DNA of 64,000 nt from Pempheris klunzingeri (taxonomy: Eukaryota > Chordata > Actinopteri > Acropomatiformes > Pempheridae), in the NCBI RefSeq assembly GCF_042242105.1, contig NC_092024.1, positions 1,881,001 through 1,945,000 of the forward strand, in the 5' to 3' direction. Positions 36,030 to 48,800 of the stretch are shown here, piece by piece. The notes under the pieces were generated by a model. The model ran no database searches. It was not told the origin of the DNA and saw only the letters and a program-made list of their open reading frames with translations. The translations under genes were made by a program, and so were the position numbers. Position 1 is the stretch's first letter, and every line of letters starts with the position of its first letter.

Positions 36030-39000
36030 TTTGTAGTCTCTCATGAGTTACTGATAAACACACTGAAATTTACTGTTTTTAACAACTCAAACTATTCAGA
36101 GGAAGTTTAATTGGGATTAATCAAAAGCACGTTTGTAATGTCTAAAGTCATAGAAAATTTGGCCAACAATGCCAGTTAACCCTTCATAATGCATTACTCC
36201 TGTACTTCAGTTATTAGAATTGTGTATTAGTGTATGCAGTATACTGGTTAAATGCACAGGTTAATATTCAACAATGTATTGGAGAGGGAGGCACTCACTA
36301 GTGGAAAAACTTACAATAGGATACACCAGCGTGCCAAAATCAAGTTTCTGTGATGCAATTTCTTAATGTGAAAAAACAAATGAATCTAGAAGTTGCCACA
36401 CTAGTGAGTACATGTACACATGGCTGACACGCCTCCCTCACAGCAGGAAGATGTGTGGTTTCTTTACTGGCCTCCTGCAGGTGGTTACATGTCTTTTTAT
36501 CCTTTAGTTCAGCCTGAGTGAAAATGAGAATCTGTTGTGTGACAAAGTACAAAAGCGACTAAGTCAACATGGAGAATGGACACGTCAAGCAATGACCACT
36601 AGGTGTCAGTATTATCACAGGTTTGCAGAAATCCACCTTCAGACTGAATGTGTTCTGTGCTTTACTGAGACCAGACCTCTGAATCACTGCAAACATCAGG
36701 TTTGTTTAGTGATCAAACTATGAATGAAGTGATACAAAATGGTAGTTCAGACTGATTATCGGGCTGGTTTACAGTGGTTCCACCATCCAAAGGTACCGAG
36801 AGCTGCCCTTACATGGGACACCTAAGCTCCAGTGGGAGAACATCTTCCTCAAACAAATGAAAGTCACCAGAACTATGGGAACAGGAAGCACCCCGTATCA
36901 AGACCACCCAAAGGTTTTCATCAGAGTTTAGACATACTTGATAAGGGTCCATCTCTGCGAATGAAACAATCCTGCTAGTTTTAGCAGGACCTGTTAAAAT
37001 ACAGTATGGTGTAAATAAATAATAAATAGTGGTTATTTACTGGTTTTAGTCTTCTAATGCATCATTTCTTATATTCATGGTGAAAGGCAAAGTATATTCA
37101 GTACTTGGGGGTGACTACGTCTCTGTTTAAATGGTGTGTTTTTGTATGTAGCGATGATCCAAACACCAGAATCACAACAAGACCTCAGTGAAGCTCTTAA
37201 AATGGTAACTAGTCACTTTAAAAAAGGAGGCAGGCTGTAACCAGGACAGCTTCACTGAGCCGTAGCTTTGATTCTACAGGTCTGTGAACTTCACAGGGGG
37301 GATGAACCATTCCTCCAAAGTATATTCCCTCATTTTGGACTTTGTGTACCATGTACTGACCATTTCTTTTGCGGGTGTGACATCTCCTTTTTCTCGTTGG
37401 CCTTTATAACAACACACCCTGGGGATTTTGGAGTGGTACTGGGTGTGGATGATTGTATTGGCTTCATGTCACAATACACTCCACAAGTCTGAAATGCATA
37501 AAAATGTCCCACATTAGGCCGATTCACCCTACATAAAAATAACACCCACATGTTGCTGTATTATAGCACAAAACATGTTACTTCAGAAAAGTACACAACA
37601 CAAAAACACGCGTCCTCATGATTTGTAGTTCTCTGTGCTTCAAAGTATTATAGTAGTGGGGAAAAACACAGGTGAGAAATAAAAATGATCGATGGCTGAG
37701 TCCCATTTAGCTTCAGGGTCCTGTAATAGTGTGTGATGGTGCTTACTGGGACACTTGACTAGTTGATGTTAGTAGCACCTGTCCTTTTCCTATTATGACA
37801 AGACAAAATGTCTCCTCTCTTTGCCAGTGGGACTCAGATGATCCCATCAGCTGTCTGCCTTCACAGGACCTGAACGTGTTCCTTCTTGAGTAACTTACAT
37901 ATCCTGCTGTTGTGGCTGCTGAGCTACTTACCCTTAAGCCTGAAGCGTGTGTGTATTTGGTTTGACGGATTGCTGGCATATGTTAAAATTACTAGTAAAA
38001 TAAAGCCCGAGGGTAATTTATCTATTGTGTAAGATTACGGTCTATTGAGTAGGTAATAAATTTAAACCCTCCCAAACTTTTTCAAGCTTATATTCAGATA
38101 CATGTCACAATCTGTTGTAATAAAAAAGCAAAATCACACGGGTTTGACTGCCAGACTGTGTGTCTCTGGGTGTTAACTGACCTGTAACTCTGATTTATTA
38201 CTTTGAGAGGTGATCACACACACACACACACAACACGGTGAGTCAAAGTGGAGATGGAGCAGAAGAGATACCAGAGCAGTGAGTAGCTACTGTTTACCTG
38301 ATGATGCACATCACAGTGATATGTACATGAACAAAGCACAGTCCTCTCCGTTTTACCAGGCAGGTTCATCCTCTCAAGAGTCATCATGCATACAATATAT
38401 ATAGAGTTTTTTGGTTCTTGTAGGGGTTTTAAATAACAATTGATGGCACTTAGTCACTTGCATCCATGGAAAAACTCACCTGTTGACACTCACTGTTATC
38501 TCTCCAGTCATTTCCATGTTTACTTAGCTAAAATCACGCCCGTTTTGCTTTAGAGCAAACACTTAGATGGCAGTTGCCCCTGAAAGAGTCAGACATGTAG
38601 GATTATCTGTGAGACACAACAGTGAATTAACTCATTGTTCCATGTACAACTCCCAGCCAGTATCCTCGGGCTAATCAGATAAGACTACAAAAATATCACA
38701 ATCATAAACCTCAACACTTTAATCCACTCCCTAACAGCTCGAGAGCGGAGTCAGATATCAAAGGCGTCATTTGAAGACCTCCCCTGCCCTTCATCAGCAG
38801 AACAGAAACAAGTCACGTCAAGGCGTCTTCGCACACTATTCTTTGAGGGCATCCCATAATTTTGTGTGGTTCATCAAGAGGACCGACTCATTCAGATCAA
38901 ATACAGCAGAACTGATACATAGAAATCTGGTTTGACTCTCTGCTGGTGTGAGCGTGTGCCCTGCAGAGGGTGCAGTGCCTCCACACTCACACAGGCAGGA

Positions 39001-39310
39001 GTTCAGGAATGGGAAAGTTGCATGGGAACCTCTTCACATCTTCTCCGGTCACAAGGCTCTCCTGCTCATGTCACAGCTTGGGGGCGAGTCTGCTAAACTC
39101 AGATGTGGATGATAATGAAAGAAATTGAATTGTTCACTTGTTGGCCGTTATCTGTATGTGCACCTACAGTGAAACATTATTTTGGCTGGCATCTTTCTGT
39201 TAAACATGCCCTGAGGTTTGGTGGTAGTTGGTTCTCACGCCCCACAATGTCTCCGTCATGAGACCACACGCAGAAAACCCACAGAAAAACCAACAAGTGT
39301 GCAAGATAAC
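36030..39310. other. spacer between rsrp1 and syf2, no gene seen
   Basis: This is the tail-to-tail spacer. All open frames are short and lack recognisable motifs on either strand. A (CA)n tract lies at 38215-38231. I see no RNA gene. Confidence 0.6.
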
Positions 39311-39327
39311 TGGATAATTGGAAGTGG

Positions 39328-39333
39328 TTTATT
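39328..39333 (-). other. syf2 poly(A) signal
   Basis: AATAAA on the minus strand, about 250 bp after the syf2 stop codon. Confidence 0.7.
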
Positions 39334-39584
39334 CAAAAATACAGGATGAGAATAATCAGAACAGTGTTTTAACATCTAATACTGTACAAAAGAACACCAC
39401 CCATTACGTATCATACAGAGAAGTGAAATCAATTTTTCAGCATGACATAAAAATGTAAAATCTAGTCCTTTTTAGCATTAAAAATAAAAATAAAAGTTTC
39501 TTGCCTTGCAGCAAGTACTGAAAAGCAAAAGATGCCCCCAGTGAAACGAAGCAGTGAGCGTGTCCACTGAGGGGACTGGACCCA

Positions 39585-42500
39585 CTACACAGCCGTGCCC
39601 CTCTCCAAGTTTTGTTTGATCTCTGCGGTGTATTTGCCGTAGAAACGCTCCGCCTTCTTGTTGAACTTGGCGTTCCTCTCGTTGATGTAGTCGATGTCTG
39701 CATCGTCGTTGTATGCCCTGCGCCGGCTGTACTTGGCCCGCTTCTCGATCCTGACGATCGCAAATAAAAGCAGCTTAGGGAGGATTTCGTCAACCAGTGC
39801 GCCCCCCCCTATCCACGGCGTATCCAATGACAATAATTGGGTACAGGCAATAATTTTGGGGGTCTACGTTTAAATTTGGCAAGCAGAGTGGCGATGGAAA
39901 ACCTAGCGCACATACATACTCAGAGGAAAATACTGTCAATTTGTGAGCTCCCAGTCTTGATTCACTGTGTCTTCAAAGCATTGTTGTGCGTCATACCCTG
40001 GCAACTGAATCCTTGTCTAATGCCCCACAGTCGCATCTCTAACACAAGCCTCAGACTGTCTCAAATATAGAACAGCTCAAGGAAAGACCAGGGTAATGAG
40101 AGGTGAAAGGGCCTTCTGTAGCAAACACACAAACTTAACAAAGAAACAGAGCTGTTTGAAGCAGCTCTCAGTTAGATGTGAGGGACACCAAAGGTACTGT
40201 TTGATCCCTCTGTGCTGTGACTACACAGTGGCCTCTAAAGCCTTGCGATGGCACGGACCATTTGTTTGACATAAAGTCAAATACACAGTCTGACAGCGAG
40301 CTGGGCCCCCACTAGGGCCCCTTTAAATTTTCTGTTTAAGGTGGCTCACTAGGGCAAGTTGCTGCTCCGCACCTAAACATCACCCCGTGCAGATAATAAC
40401 GGAGTGCCTCCTATCAGCTGCTTGCATCAGGACTTCCACTCCTGAGATAAGAAACAAAACTACCCCCTATTCCAAATTGGCAGAGAGGTCAAACTCAGTC
40501 CTTCCTCACATAATTCATCATGATTGAGATAGTCTCATATTCCCAGACCTATCTGCACACGACGTTTGTGGTGTGTGAGTGAGGAAGAAGTGTATGACTG
40601 AACCCACTGTCTTACTGAGATACATGAAAAAAACCACTCTGGGTTGTTTGAATTGCTTAAACCACTGATAAATGGCAAGCTTGAGCCTTAGCAGTGTTCA
40701 GCGTGGCCATGCTTCTCTCAAATAAAGACAGAGGAGGATCAAATTCCAGTGAAGGGCATTTTATATGCGACTAATGACCTGCCTTATGTTCAGCTCATTT
40801 TTGCATCATTAGCATTTAGCTTGTTAGCCCGGCTGGGTGCTTCTTGTTATGACAGCAGAAATGGATGCCAGTTAGCATGAAGGTTTATCTCAGTGGTGCC
40901 CAGTGAGCCAGGCCGATACTTAACGGGCAGCCCGACAGCATGATGACATTAATGGAGGGTTTGCGGAGGAACACGGCACCCCCTATTACAGCCTGGATTT
41001 GTGTGTGACTTACTGTTTCTCAACGTCTTCCACCATGCGGTCAATGCCTTCCTTTGTGGGGACGTGGGTGCCGTGGATCAGGCTATTGGAGGTGGGGTGG
41101 AAATCTTCACCACTGTGGAGCACCAGCAAATGAATTAGAAATGCATAACCACAGAAAATCAGCATTTTAACATACTTAAACAGGCTCTTCTATTCCATCA
41201 GTGTGATTCTGATCTGAAAGAGGAGATCATGATGTGGTTTCAGGGCAAAATGTGTTGGTGAGTCTTTCACGGTTGAGTCTGCGTCAGCCTTCATGGGTGA
41301 AAAACCTGCAGGCACCAAACTCTCTGACGACCCTGGCGTGTATGTCTTGCGCTTTCAAATCTTCAAATTATTTTGGGAGTGTGCAGCTATGTCAACACTT
41401 ACCCCAGGGCAAATGAAGGGGGTCCATGAGTTACATATAGAAAATGCTTTGTCCACATGTAATGGGTGAGTTCTATGATGATTATGCCTAACAAATTGTT
41501 TCAATTAATTCTACTTGTATTAGAAATTTCACAGTTACGGTCTAAATAGCAGAGACATTATCATTTCTAATTTTTATGATACGGTCAATATCATCTAATA
41601 ATGCCAGAGGACATTTGTTGCTGCTGTTCGTCTGTCTGTCTGGATGAAGTTCCAAAAGACACATTCACAGTGCTGGAAAAGGAAGATGGGGGCTGAACTC
41701 ACTATTTCTCCCTCTGCTTCTCGTAGCCTTCCATGTCTGGCCTGATCTGCTTGGTGAGCCGCTGGTACTGTCTCAATTGGGCCTCGGCATAACCTGCAGT
41801 CCATTGTGAGAGACGGAGAGAGAGAGAGAGAGAGAGAGAGACAGAAAAAATCTGACTGAATTATAATTACCGGAACAAACAGCAAGCAGACACGAGGCTC
41901 AGCAACACAACCTGCGGCTGGTTAAGGAGAGATGAAGAGGCAGCTCTCCTCCTCCCTTCCTCTCTCTCAAAGCCCCTCTGGTGATAATTTTCTCCCCAGA
42001 GGTTTTAATTCAGAGGAGGTTTTGATGCAACAGATGGCTGCCATATTTAGGAGACCCAGCAAGTGTTTTTTCAGTAGATTAAATTGGGAGCAGTTTGAGA
42101 TGATTAATATCCCAAGGGGTCCTTACATGCAACCAGTATCCCTCTATTCACTGCTGCCATACAGGACCGAGGCAGCAACATCTCACTGTGTGATAAAGTG
42201 GAAAAACCTCTCCAAACGGTCACATGCCGTGGCACAGCAGAACAGAACAGTACACCAGGATCACTTGTTTCCTCAAGAGTAAACTGCATTAAATTACTAT
42301 CTACTGAATGAATAGACTGAGGTTCTGTGGCATGACAGGGGGGTTACTGCCTGAAATAAAACAGTTTGATCCGCTCACCTCAATGTCACTTGCTGACGCG
42401 ACTATAAGATTCCAGAGTCAATACAATCAGTGAGCCACAAGCACTTCAGTGTGTTAAAACACGACTGCCAACCTTGATCATATTAGGTGTGAAAGGGACA

Positions 42501-45500
42501 GAGATTTCCTCTTGATCGATGAAGAAACATGTAATCAAATTTCTATTACAGATTAAAGCTACAGAAGACTGCAGCCCTCAGTCGGTACATTGAGCTTAAT
42601 TCATTCACACAGCTATTTCTTAGTTAAAGTGTAAATGAGGCTGGTGACAGCATGTGTTGAGTGGGATCTTGGGTGTTTTGGATCGTCCCACCAACACATG
42701 AATGAAAAGTACGTGTTGATGCTGATCTGTGAGACTAAATGGAGGCACAAAATAATGTCGGTGCACGAGCTTTGTCATTAGCATGCGTGTAGTTTACTGG
42801 TGAGACATGAAACACTAAGCAGGAAGTCCAGTTTAAGTAACAGATTAAGGTGTCTAAAGGCAGCAAAACACTGCACAACGGGAGTTATCACAGCAGCAGC
42901 TATTCTATCTCATCATGGCCATGAGGCAAATGAGAAATACAGGGTTCTCGTTACAAAGTAATCCACCAGGAACATGCATTTGTCTGGACATCAGAGCTCC
43001 GTACTGGATGACGTTGCATTGCAGCAAAAGTTGACAACCAACAAAAGACAACCATGTGTTGTTTTGCCTGAGCCCCCTGCCTCGGCATCCTGATACGCTG
43101 GGTCCATTTCAGTGAATGACGGGGTTACTACACCTTTTCCAAAGCCAAAGTCAAGCACTTTACCAGCATTTCCAGCACCTTATAGCTGTGGTAAATTAAA
43201 CATACTCAAATCGATTAGGATAAAAAGCCAACTATTCAGTCAGAAAGCCATTGATTATAATATACTATAAGAATGTTGATCAGTTTGGAACCTTATTCAA
43301 AAGTACTTTTCAAACCTTGAAAACACCCAATTTATGTTCAAACATTTTCAAGCACTCATTCAAACCCTGAACTGAGACGGAGTTTTCCCCTCACGCAGGG
43401 CGTGAGCGAGGCCTCTGTTGAGTTGAAGTGAGAACACACCAGAGTCTATATATTTGGAAGCTCATTTTACTTATACTTAATATATATACATAAGTGTATT
43501 TGTTCATGTTTTTTTATCTCCAATATTGTACTTGATGCGATAGAAGTATATGATACTTGTTTTTTCAGTACATTTTAAAATTGCATCTGTTCCAGAGAAA
43601 AGAAGAAAGTCACACGAAAACTTCCTGATAAACCGTGGGAGAGTGACGCACAGGAACCATGCCAAATGAGCAGCTGCAGCAGAAAGACGATGCTGATGTG
43701 TCAACAGCTGCAGGAGGGGAGAGAGGTGTCACTGCGCTCTCAGCTGACACTCTGAAACAGATGTAACATGTCGAGGCTACACTGAGGAGGCCTTTGTATA
43801 TTTTAATTGATAGTCAGTTGGATGCAGTAGCTACAATGTGCCATCAACAGAAATGGAATCTGGGTTTTCTGTGGCGTGATGCTGCTCCACCAGCAGAGAC
43901 ACGTCTAAAAGTCTAATGCATGAAGTAATGTTTTCTTTTGCCAAACATAACAGTACTTTTATTTGATTAAAACATTCTCAGATTCTTCCCACCTCTGTAA
44001 ACCAAGTGCAATAAAAGAATACACAACAAACAATCTATGTCTGTCTTCACTGGGGACCTGGCCACCCACCTGCAAATCCTGTGTCTGGGTTCTTCTTCTT
44101 TTTCTTCCTCTCCCATCGCTCGGCATCGTCAGCAGTGATATCCAGCAGTTTGACTCTGTCATAGTCCTCCCCTCTTTCAGCACAATCCTGAGAAATTATT
44201 TTTTAATAATCACAAAGCAGGAATCTTTGACCGTGTGTTTCATGAGTAAACTGTCCAGAAGTCGAATTTGTGGCAATATCTTAAATGTATTGGTGGCGTT
44301 TTTTGGGTTCTTCCTGAATCAGTACTATTATTCTCTTAGAGAGAGCACTAATAAAAACCCAGACTTTGAATGTATGGATGTAAATGACGGGTAGCAGAGG
44401 GCCATGCCTAAGGAAATGAGGTCGATGCACTGCACTTTTTGGGAAGTTGCTTAGTGGTCCTGTAGCCATGCACTGAGCAGCCATTTTAACGGTTTATCAG
44501 CTTCATCACAAGTACATAGGGAGAAAAATGACATTGGACAAATATATGGAAAGAGATTTAATCTGACTACCACATTAACTTTGCTAATCTTCTCCATTTG
44601 GAGATTGTGCCTTGATTTATTTATTCATGTTCTTTTTCAGTTATGACTGACTGTCAAACTCTGTGGCAGTCACTCTGACCTAACCTGAGCAGGCCATACA
44701 ACAATGCTAGCAGTCATATCACATCCATACAGGCTTAGTAGTATGCAGCTGTATAAAAGACATACTATTGGAGCATATGTGTGTTCTTTAATAACAGTGG
44801 TATTGGATCAATACTCAGAATCAGCCAATACGCAAGTCTGAACATTTCTACTAGTCACCAACATCTGGTCACTGTGTCTAAAATTCAGAGTACCACAGTT
44901 CGTGCACTCTGTGCTTAAATACTGAAACACTGAATCACCTTTTTCTTTTGGTCTTCGGTGAGCTCCCACTCCAGTCGGGCTTTCTTTGCCTCCCAGTTCG
45001 CAGGTAGCTTCAGTCTCTTGTCCTCCTCCGCAACCTCCTGGTGATTTAGCTTACGTGCTTCGTTCTGCAGTGAAAAATAACTCATGGTGACACCTTGAGC
45101 AAGCAGCCATGTGCAGGTGAGTCAATCAGAAGCAGCCAGTGACTTGGGGCTGAGGGTGTACCTACACAGGATCATGTCTGAGTTGGAAGGAACCTTAGAC
45201 CTGACACTAAGACATTAACCATGGACTGTGTGACATTAACAGTGCTCCTTGTGGTACAAGTGTTTTTCACAGCTGTGTCGGTCCAGCTTACCACTACCAC
45301 AGAGCCAACACCTCAGAGGACAATTATTTTGTTAAGGTAAACAACTCACGCGTTTGAAATGTAACTCTCGAAATTTCCGCAGTCTCTCTTCTCTCTTCTG
45401 GGACGCAGCGGTTTCAGTCGGTTCCTCCTCGGTGACGGTAGCAGCCTCCTGAAAACAACGACAGTTGGCACAACGCTGTCTATGAAGAATACGATATGAA

Positions 45501-45807
45501 ATGAGTCTACTCTACGGCCAGATAAAGTCCACTGCAGGCAAGATGGCCGAAATGTATCTGTCAGAAACAGCGAGGAGAAGGAAAAGAGTGTCTGTGGCGA
45601 GCTAACGTTAACTAGCACTCGCTAACATCGGTTAGCTTAGCATAACAACACGAGAGCGTAAACACGACGAGCGGAGCAGAAACACCCTCAGCAAAACGAA
45701 ACATCGCCCTCACGAGAGTTATATCACTCGACTACAATGTGCCACAAAATAATTGGGTAATTAGACATTAAGATAGACATACTACTAACCTGACCACAGG
45801 ACGCCAT
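39585..45807 (-). CDS. syf2: pre-mRNA-splicing factor SYF2
   Basis: SYF2 (p29, GCIP-interacting protein) is a nuclear component of the catalytic spliceosome. Exons on the minus strand are 45790-45807, 45350-45448, 44939-45064, 44070-44187, 41703-41793, 41014-41112 and 39585-39750. They sum to 717 bp and 238 residues (human 243, recalled), with all phases compatible. The start is MASCGQ, a six-codon first exon. Family landmarks in order are [36 protein letters not shown], the acidic/basic stretch [20 protein letters not shown], a run of lysines, [39 protein letters not shown] and the C-terminal SYF2 domain [20 protein letters not shown] through NLERGTAV. An ETS motif lies 32 bp upstream of the ATG. 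Confidence 0.97.
41816..41841. repeat. (GA)n microsatellite in syf2 intron 4
   Basis: Dinucleotide tract starting about 20 bp upstream, on the minus strand, of the exon that opens at 41793. On the coding strand it is a (CT)n pyrimidine tract just before the acceptor. Confidence 0.9.
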
Positions 45808-45838
45808 TGTTGCGTAAAGTTTAGAGGAAGGAAGAAGA

Positions 45839-45846
45839 CCGGAAGT
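45839..45846. promoter_or_regulatory. ETS motif in syf2 promoter
   Basis: CCGGAAGT, a full ETS-family consensus, lies 32 bp upstream of the syf2 start codon. It is typical of TATA-less housekeeping promoters. Confidence 0.5.
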
Positions 45847-45899
45847 TGACGTTCAGACCGGATATTACGAAGAAGATACACGGTTACATTTTATTATTT

Positions 45900-48800
45900 A
45901 GTCAAAAAATATTTTAATACATAAATGTAAATTTTGTGGGCGATCTCCACCTGTGTCTCTAAACAGAACTGAATAACTCTCTTTGAAGCAGTTTTCTGAA
46001 AATAGAATAGAATTTACACATTTTTGCCCAATAAAATCACTATGAAGTGTTTCTATAATCTCTAACTTCAGAAATACACCACTCTGTCGTTCTTAGCTGT
46101 GAAAAATACTGTCAGTCCCATTTGAATGATGTATTCTGTATTTCTTTTATGTGACAGGAACATTTTATTTTTACCTGACAGACGAACCTAGGGGTTTAAC
46201 TGTTGTAATATTACAACACGTCTATGTTTAGTCTTCAGATTATTTACTTTTATTCGATTTACATAACCTCGAGTTTAGCTTCTTGCCATTATTTTCCTTT
46301 TTGCATAATCAAGGCTGTCATGTTATGTTTTATTCGAAGTAGGAAAGTGCAGCACGCGCCTTTACGCACGTCTCTTTACACTTTCCTTTGGACGAAAGTG
46401 GAAGCCAGGAGAAAACAACAGGGGAACTAGAAAACATGACTACCAGATACGGTGCTCGAGAGTAACTGTGATCCATCTGTCGGTGGGTCAATTGTCTATC
46501 ATACATGCGTCATTACGCACAGCGAACCATGGCAACGTTGATTAAATCATTATTTGCGGCACACCAATGATGCTCATCAGAGGGGTTTATGAGTAGGTGT
46601 GCACTGTATACCCTGCTTATACCCCACACTACATCACTGCGCATGGACAACATTTTCAAATGTGTGAGCTTTTTAAAAAGTCGAACCATCGGTTTTACTA
46701 AAGGATATGAAGCACCTGCTATGATAGTACTAAAGAGGCCAAAAGTGTGTCTACATGAGTCACAAAAAAATGAAATTTAGTGGTGTAAATATAGTTGCCA
46801 GTCAGATGAGATGAGATGAGATGTGGTCATTCATCACTGCTAAAAACGTCAAAACCCTCCATCAACCCATGGCCTCACCACTCACGAGAATAGATGGACT
46901 TTTTTTTTTCTTTTTACATCTTTCCTCTCTCCAGCTTCCAAGGACTCTTCCTTGTTGAGCAGATGGAATCTTGATCTTGTGCTTTGTATTTTATCTTAAT
47001 GAGAGTTGGATGGACCTGATGTTTGAAAAGTCTTTTCTGGAGTTATTATATCTGAGAACGAATGACACTGCCGCAGTTTAGTGTCATCAGAGTCAAGCTA
47101 TTAGACATAAACATAGTGTCAGACCTGTTCAATCACCTCAACAAACTCATCATTATTTGGTGTTGCATCAGTTGTGTGCATGCTGACTCATGTTGGTACG
47201 TCTTTTATTCATAATAGCACCATGGCAAAAGTAATTACTGGGCATCTTGTATTTTACAGTAATGTCTTTGTGTATAATTTTAAACCAGGCCATCTTGCTT
47301 CTTTTTGAAGTTTAATTTCATCGAAAAATACTGCTAGACTAATGGAAACTGGCTCGACGCACACAGACAGCAATTGTGAATTTGACTGGAGGTTATACAG
47401 TGAGAGGCATGAAAGGTCAAGCATAAAGTCATCAGTGTGCCACACAGAGAGTCTGTTTAGACTCCATTTAACCCAATTGTCATGGTCATTTTTGCTGCAG
47501 AGAAATGGAAACTCATACGTTATACTGATACATCTCATTTTTACCCACAAAAAACACAAGTATCAATCAGGTTTTTGGAACACAACCTAGGACCTCTAAA
47601 TATGATTCTACGATCTGATCAGGAGATGAAAGTAAACACTTTCAAGAGCCATTTGAGCATGTTTGACTTGCCAAAATGGATGTGCTCCCTGTTTGATTGC
47701 ATTATACTAATAGAGCTCTTTTGGAGGATGTAATTAAGTGGAGTTTATAGTCTTAGATTAAAGCATCCTCTAGATCACAGGCAATGTTAATGGAGTGATG
47801 CATTTTCACTGGAAACCAGATGGGAGCACATCACAACAGAGCAAAACATCATTGGCTACAGTAATGGGCAGGGCTCCTCGATTGCCATGCAAAAGAGAAA
47901 ACATCTTCATAATAAATGACTCTCAAATGAGTAAGAGAAAGAAACGGCAAAGTGACTAGAAGAAAGAGAATTAAAAGTAAATCTGTATTTAAATCAAATT
48001 TACGATGGCAGTGAGCAGAACAGTTGCAAAACAACAGTTGGACAGACTTTCAGAGTTGTGTACATGACTTTGAAATTTCCAGACATCAATACAGAATGAG
48101 CGTGAGAGTCCACAGTATGTCTTATAGGTGTGGTCTTGTACTTAAATCGCTGTTAATCTCTTTGTTAATGTCGTCCACACATCCTCTACAGCACTCAAGT
48201 ACTCTCATATGTTAAATGCCCCCCTCCTCGCCCCCCTCGGGGGCCAGTCACTCACTGGCCTGGAGGCTCAGACATGTTTTGGTTGGACATGGAGCCAGTC
48301 AGCGAGAACATATGTAGCAACAACTGTAGCTTCATGTTTAATGTTCATGAGCCCAAGGTGCCGCATGGTAGCTTCCATTTTAGCAGCGGCAGACATGGGC
48401 CAGACAACAGCTCCAGAAGTTACAGTAGAGATCGGTTTGATCTAAATTTGGAATCCAAACCAGGTCTGTGACAGGCGACGTGAGGATCCAAGCGATGCTG
48501 TCACTGCCATTTAAGGGATACTGAATTTTCGTGCAGTGGGACGTGGATCTCACATGTGCTGGGGCCACCCAAAAATGCTGAACAGCCACTCCTCAATATT
48601 AACTTTTCCAGTCAGGCAAATCAGGCCTGAAATAGGGTAACATTATATCTGCAAATAAATTGCACTTTAGGGGCACATTTATAAATACAGACCAGACCTC
48701 ATGGTGCTTCATAACTGTCTCCCATTAATCAAACCGGACGTGATATTAGTTCAGTTTGCTACATGCTGTGATTGAGAGATGCTGAGATGTTTGTACACAC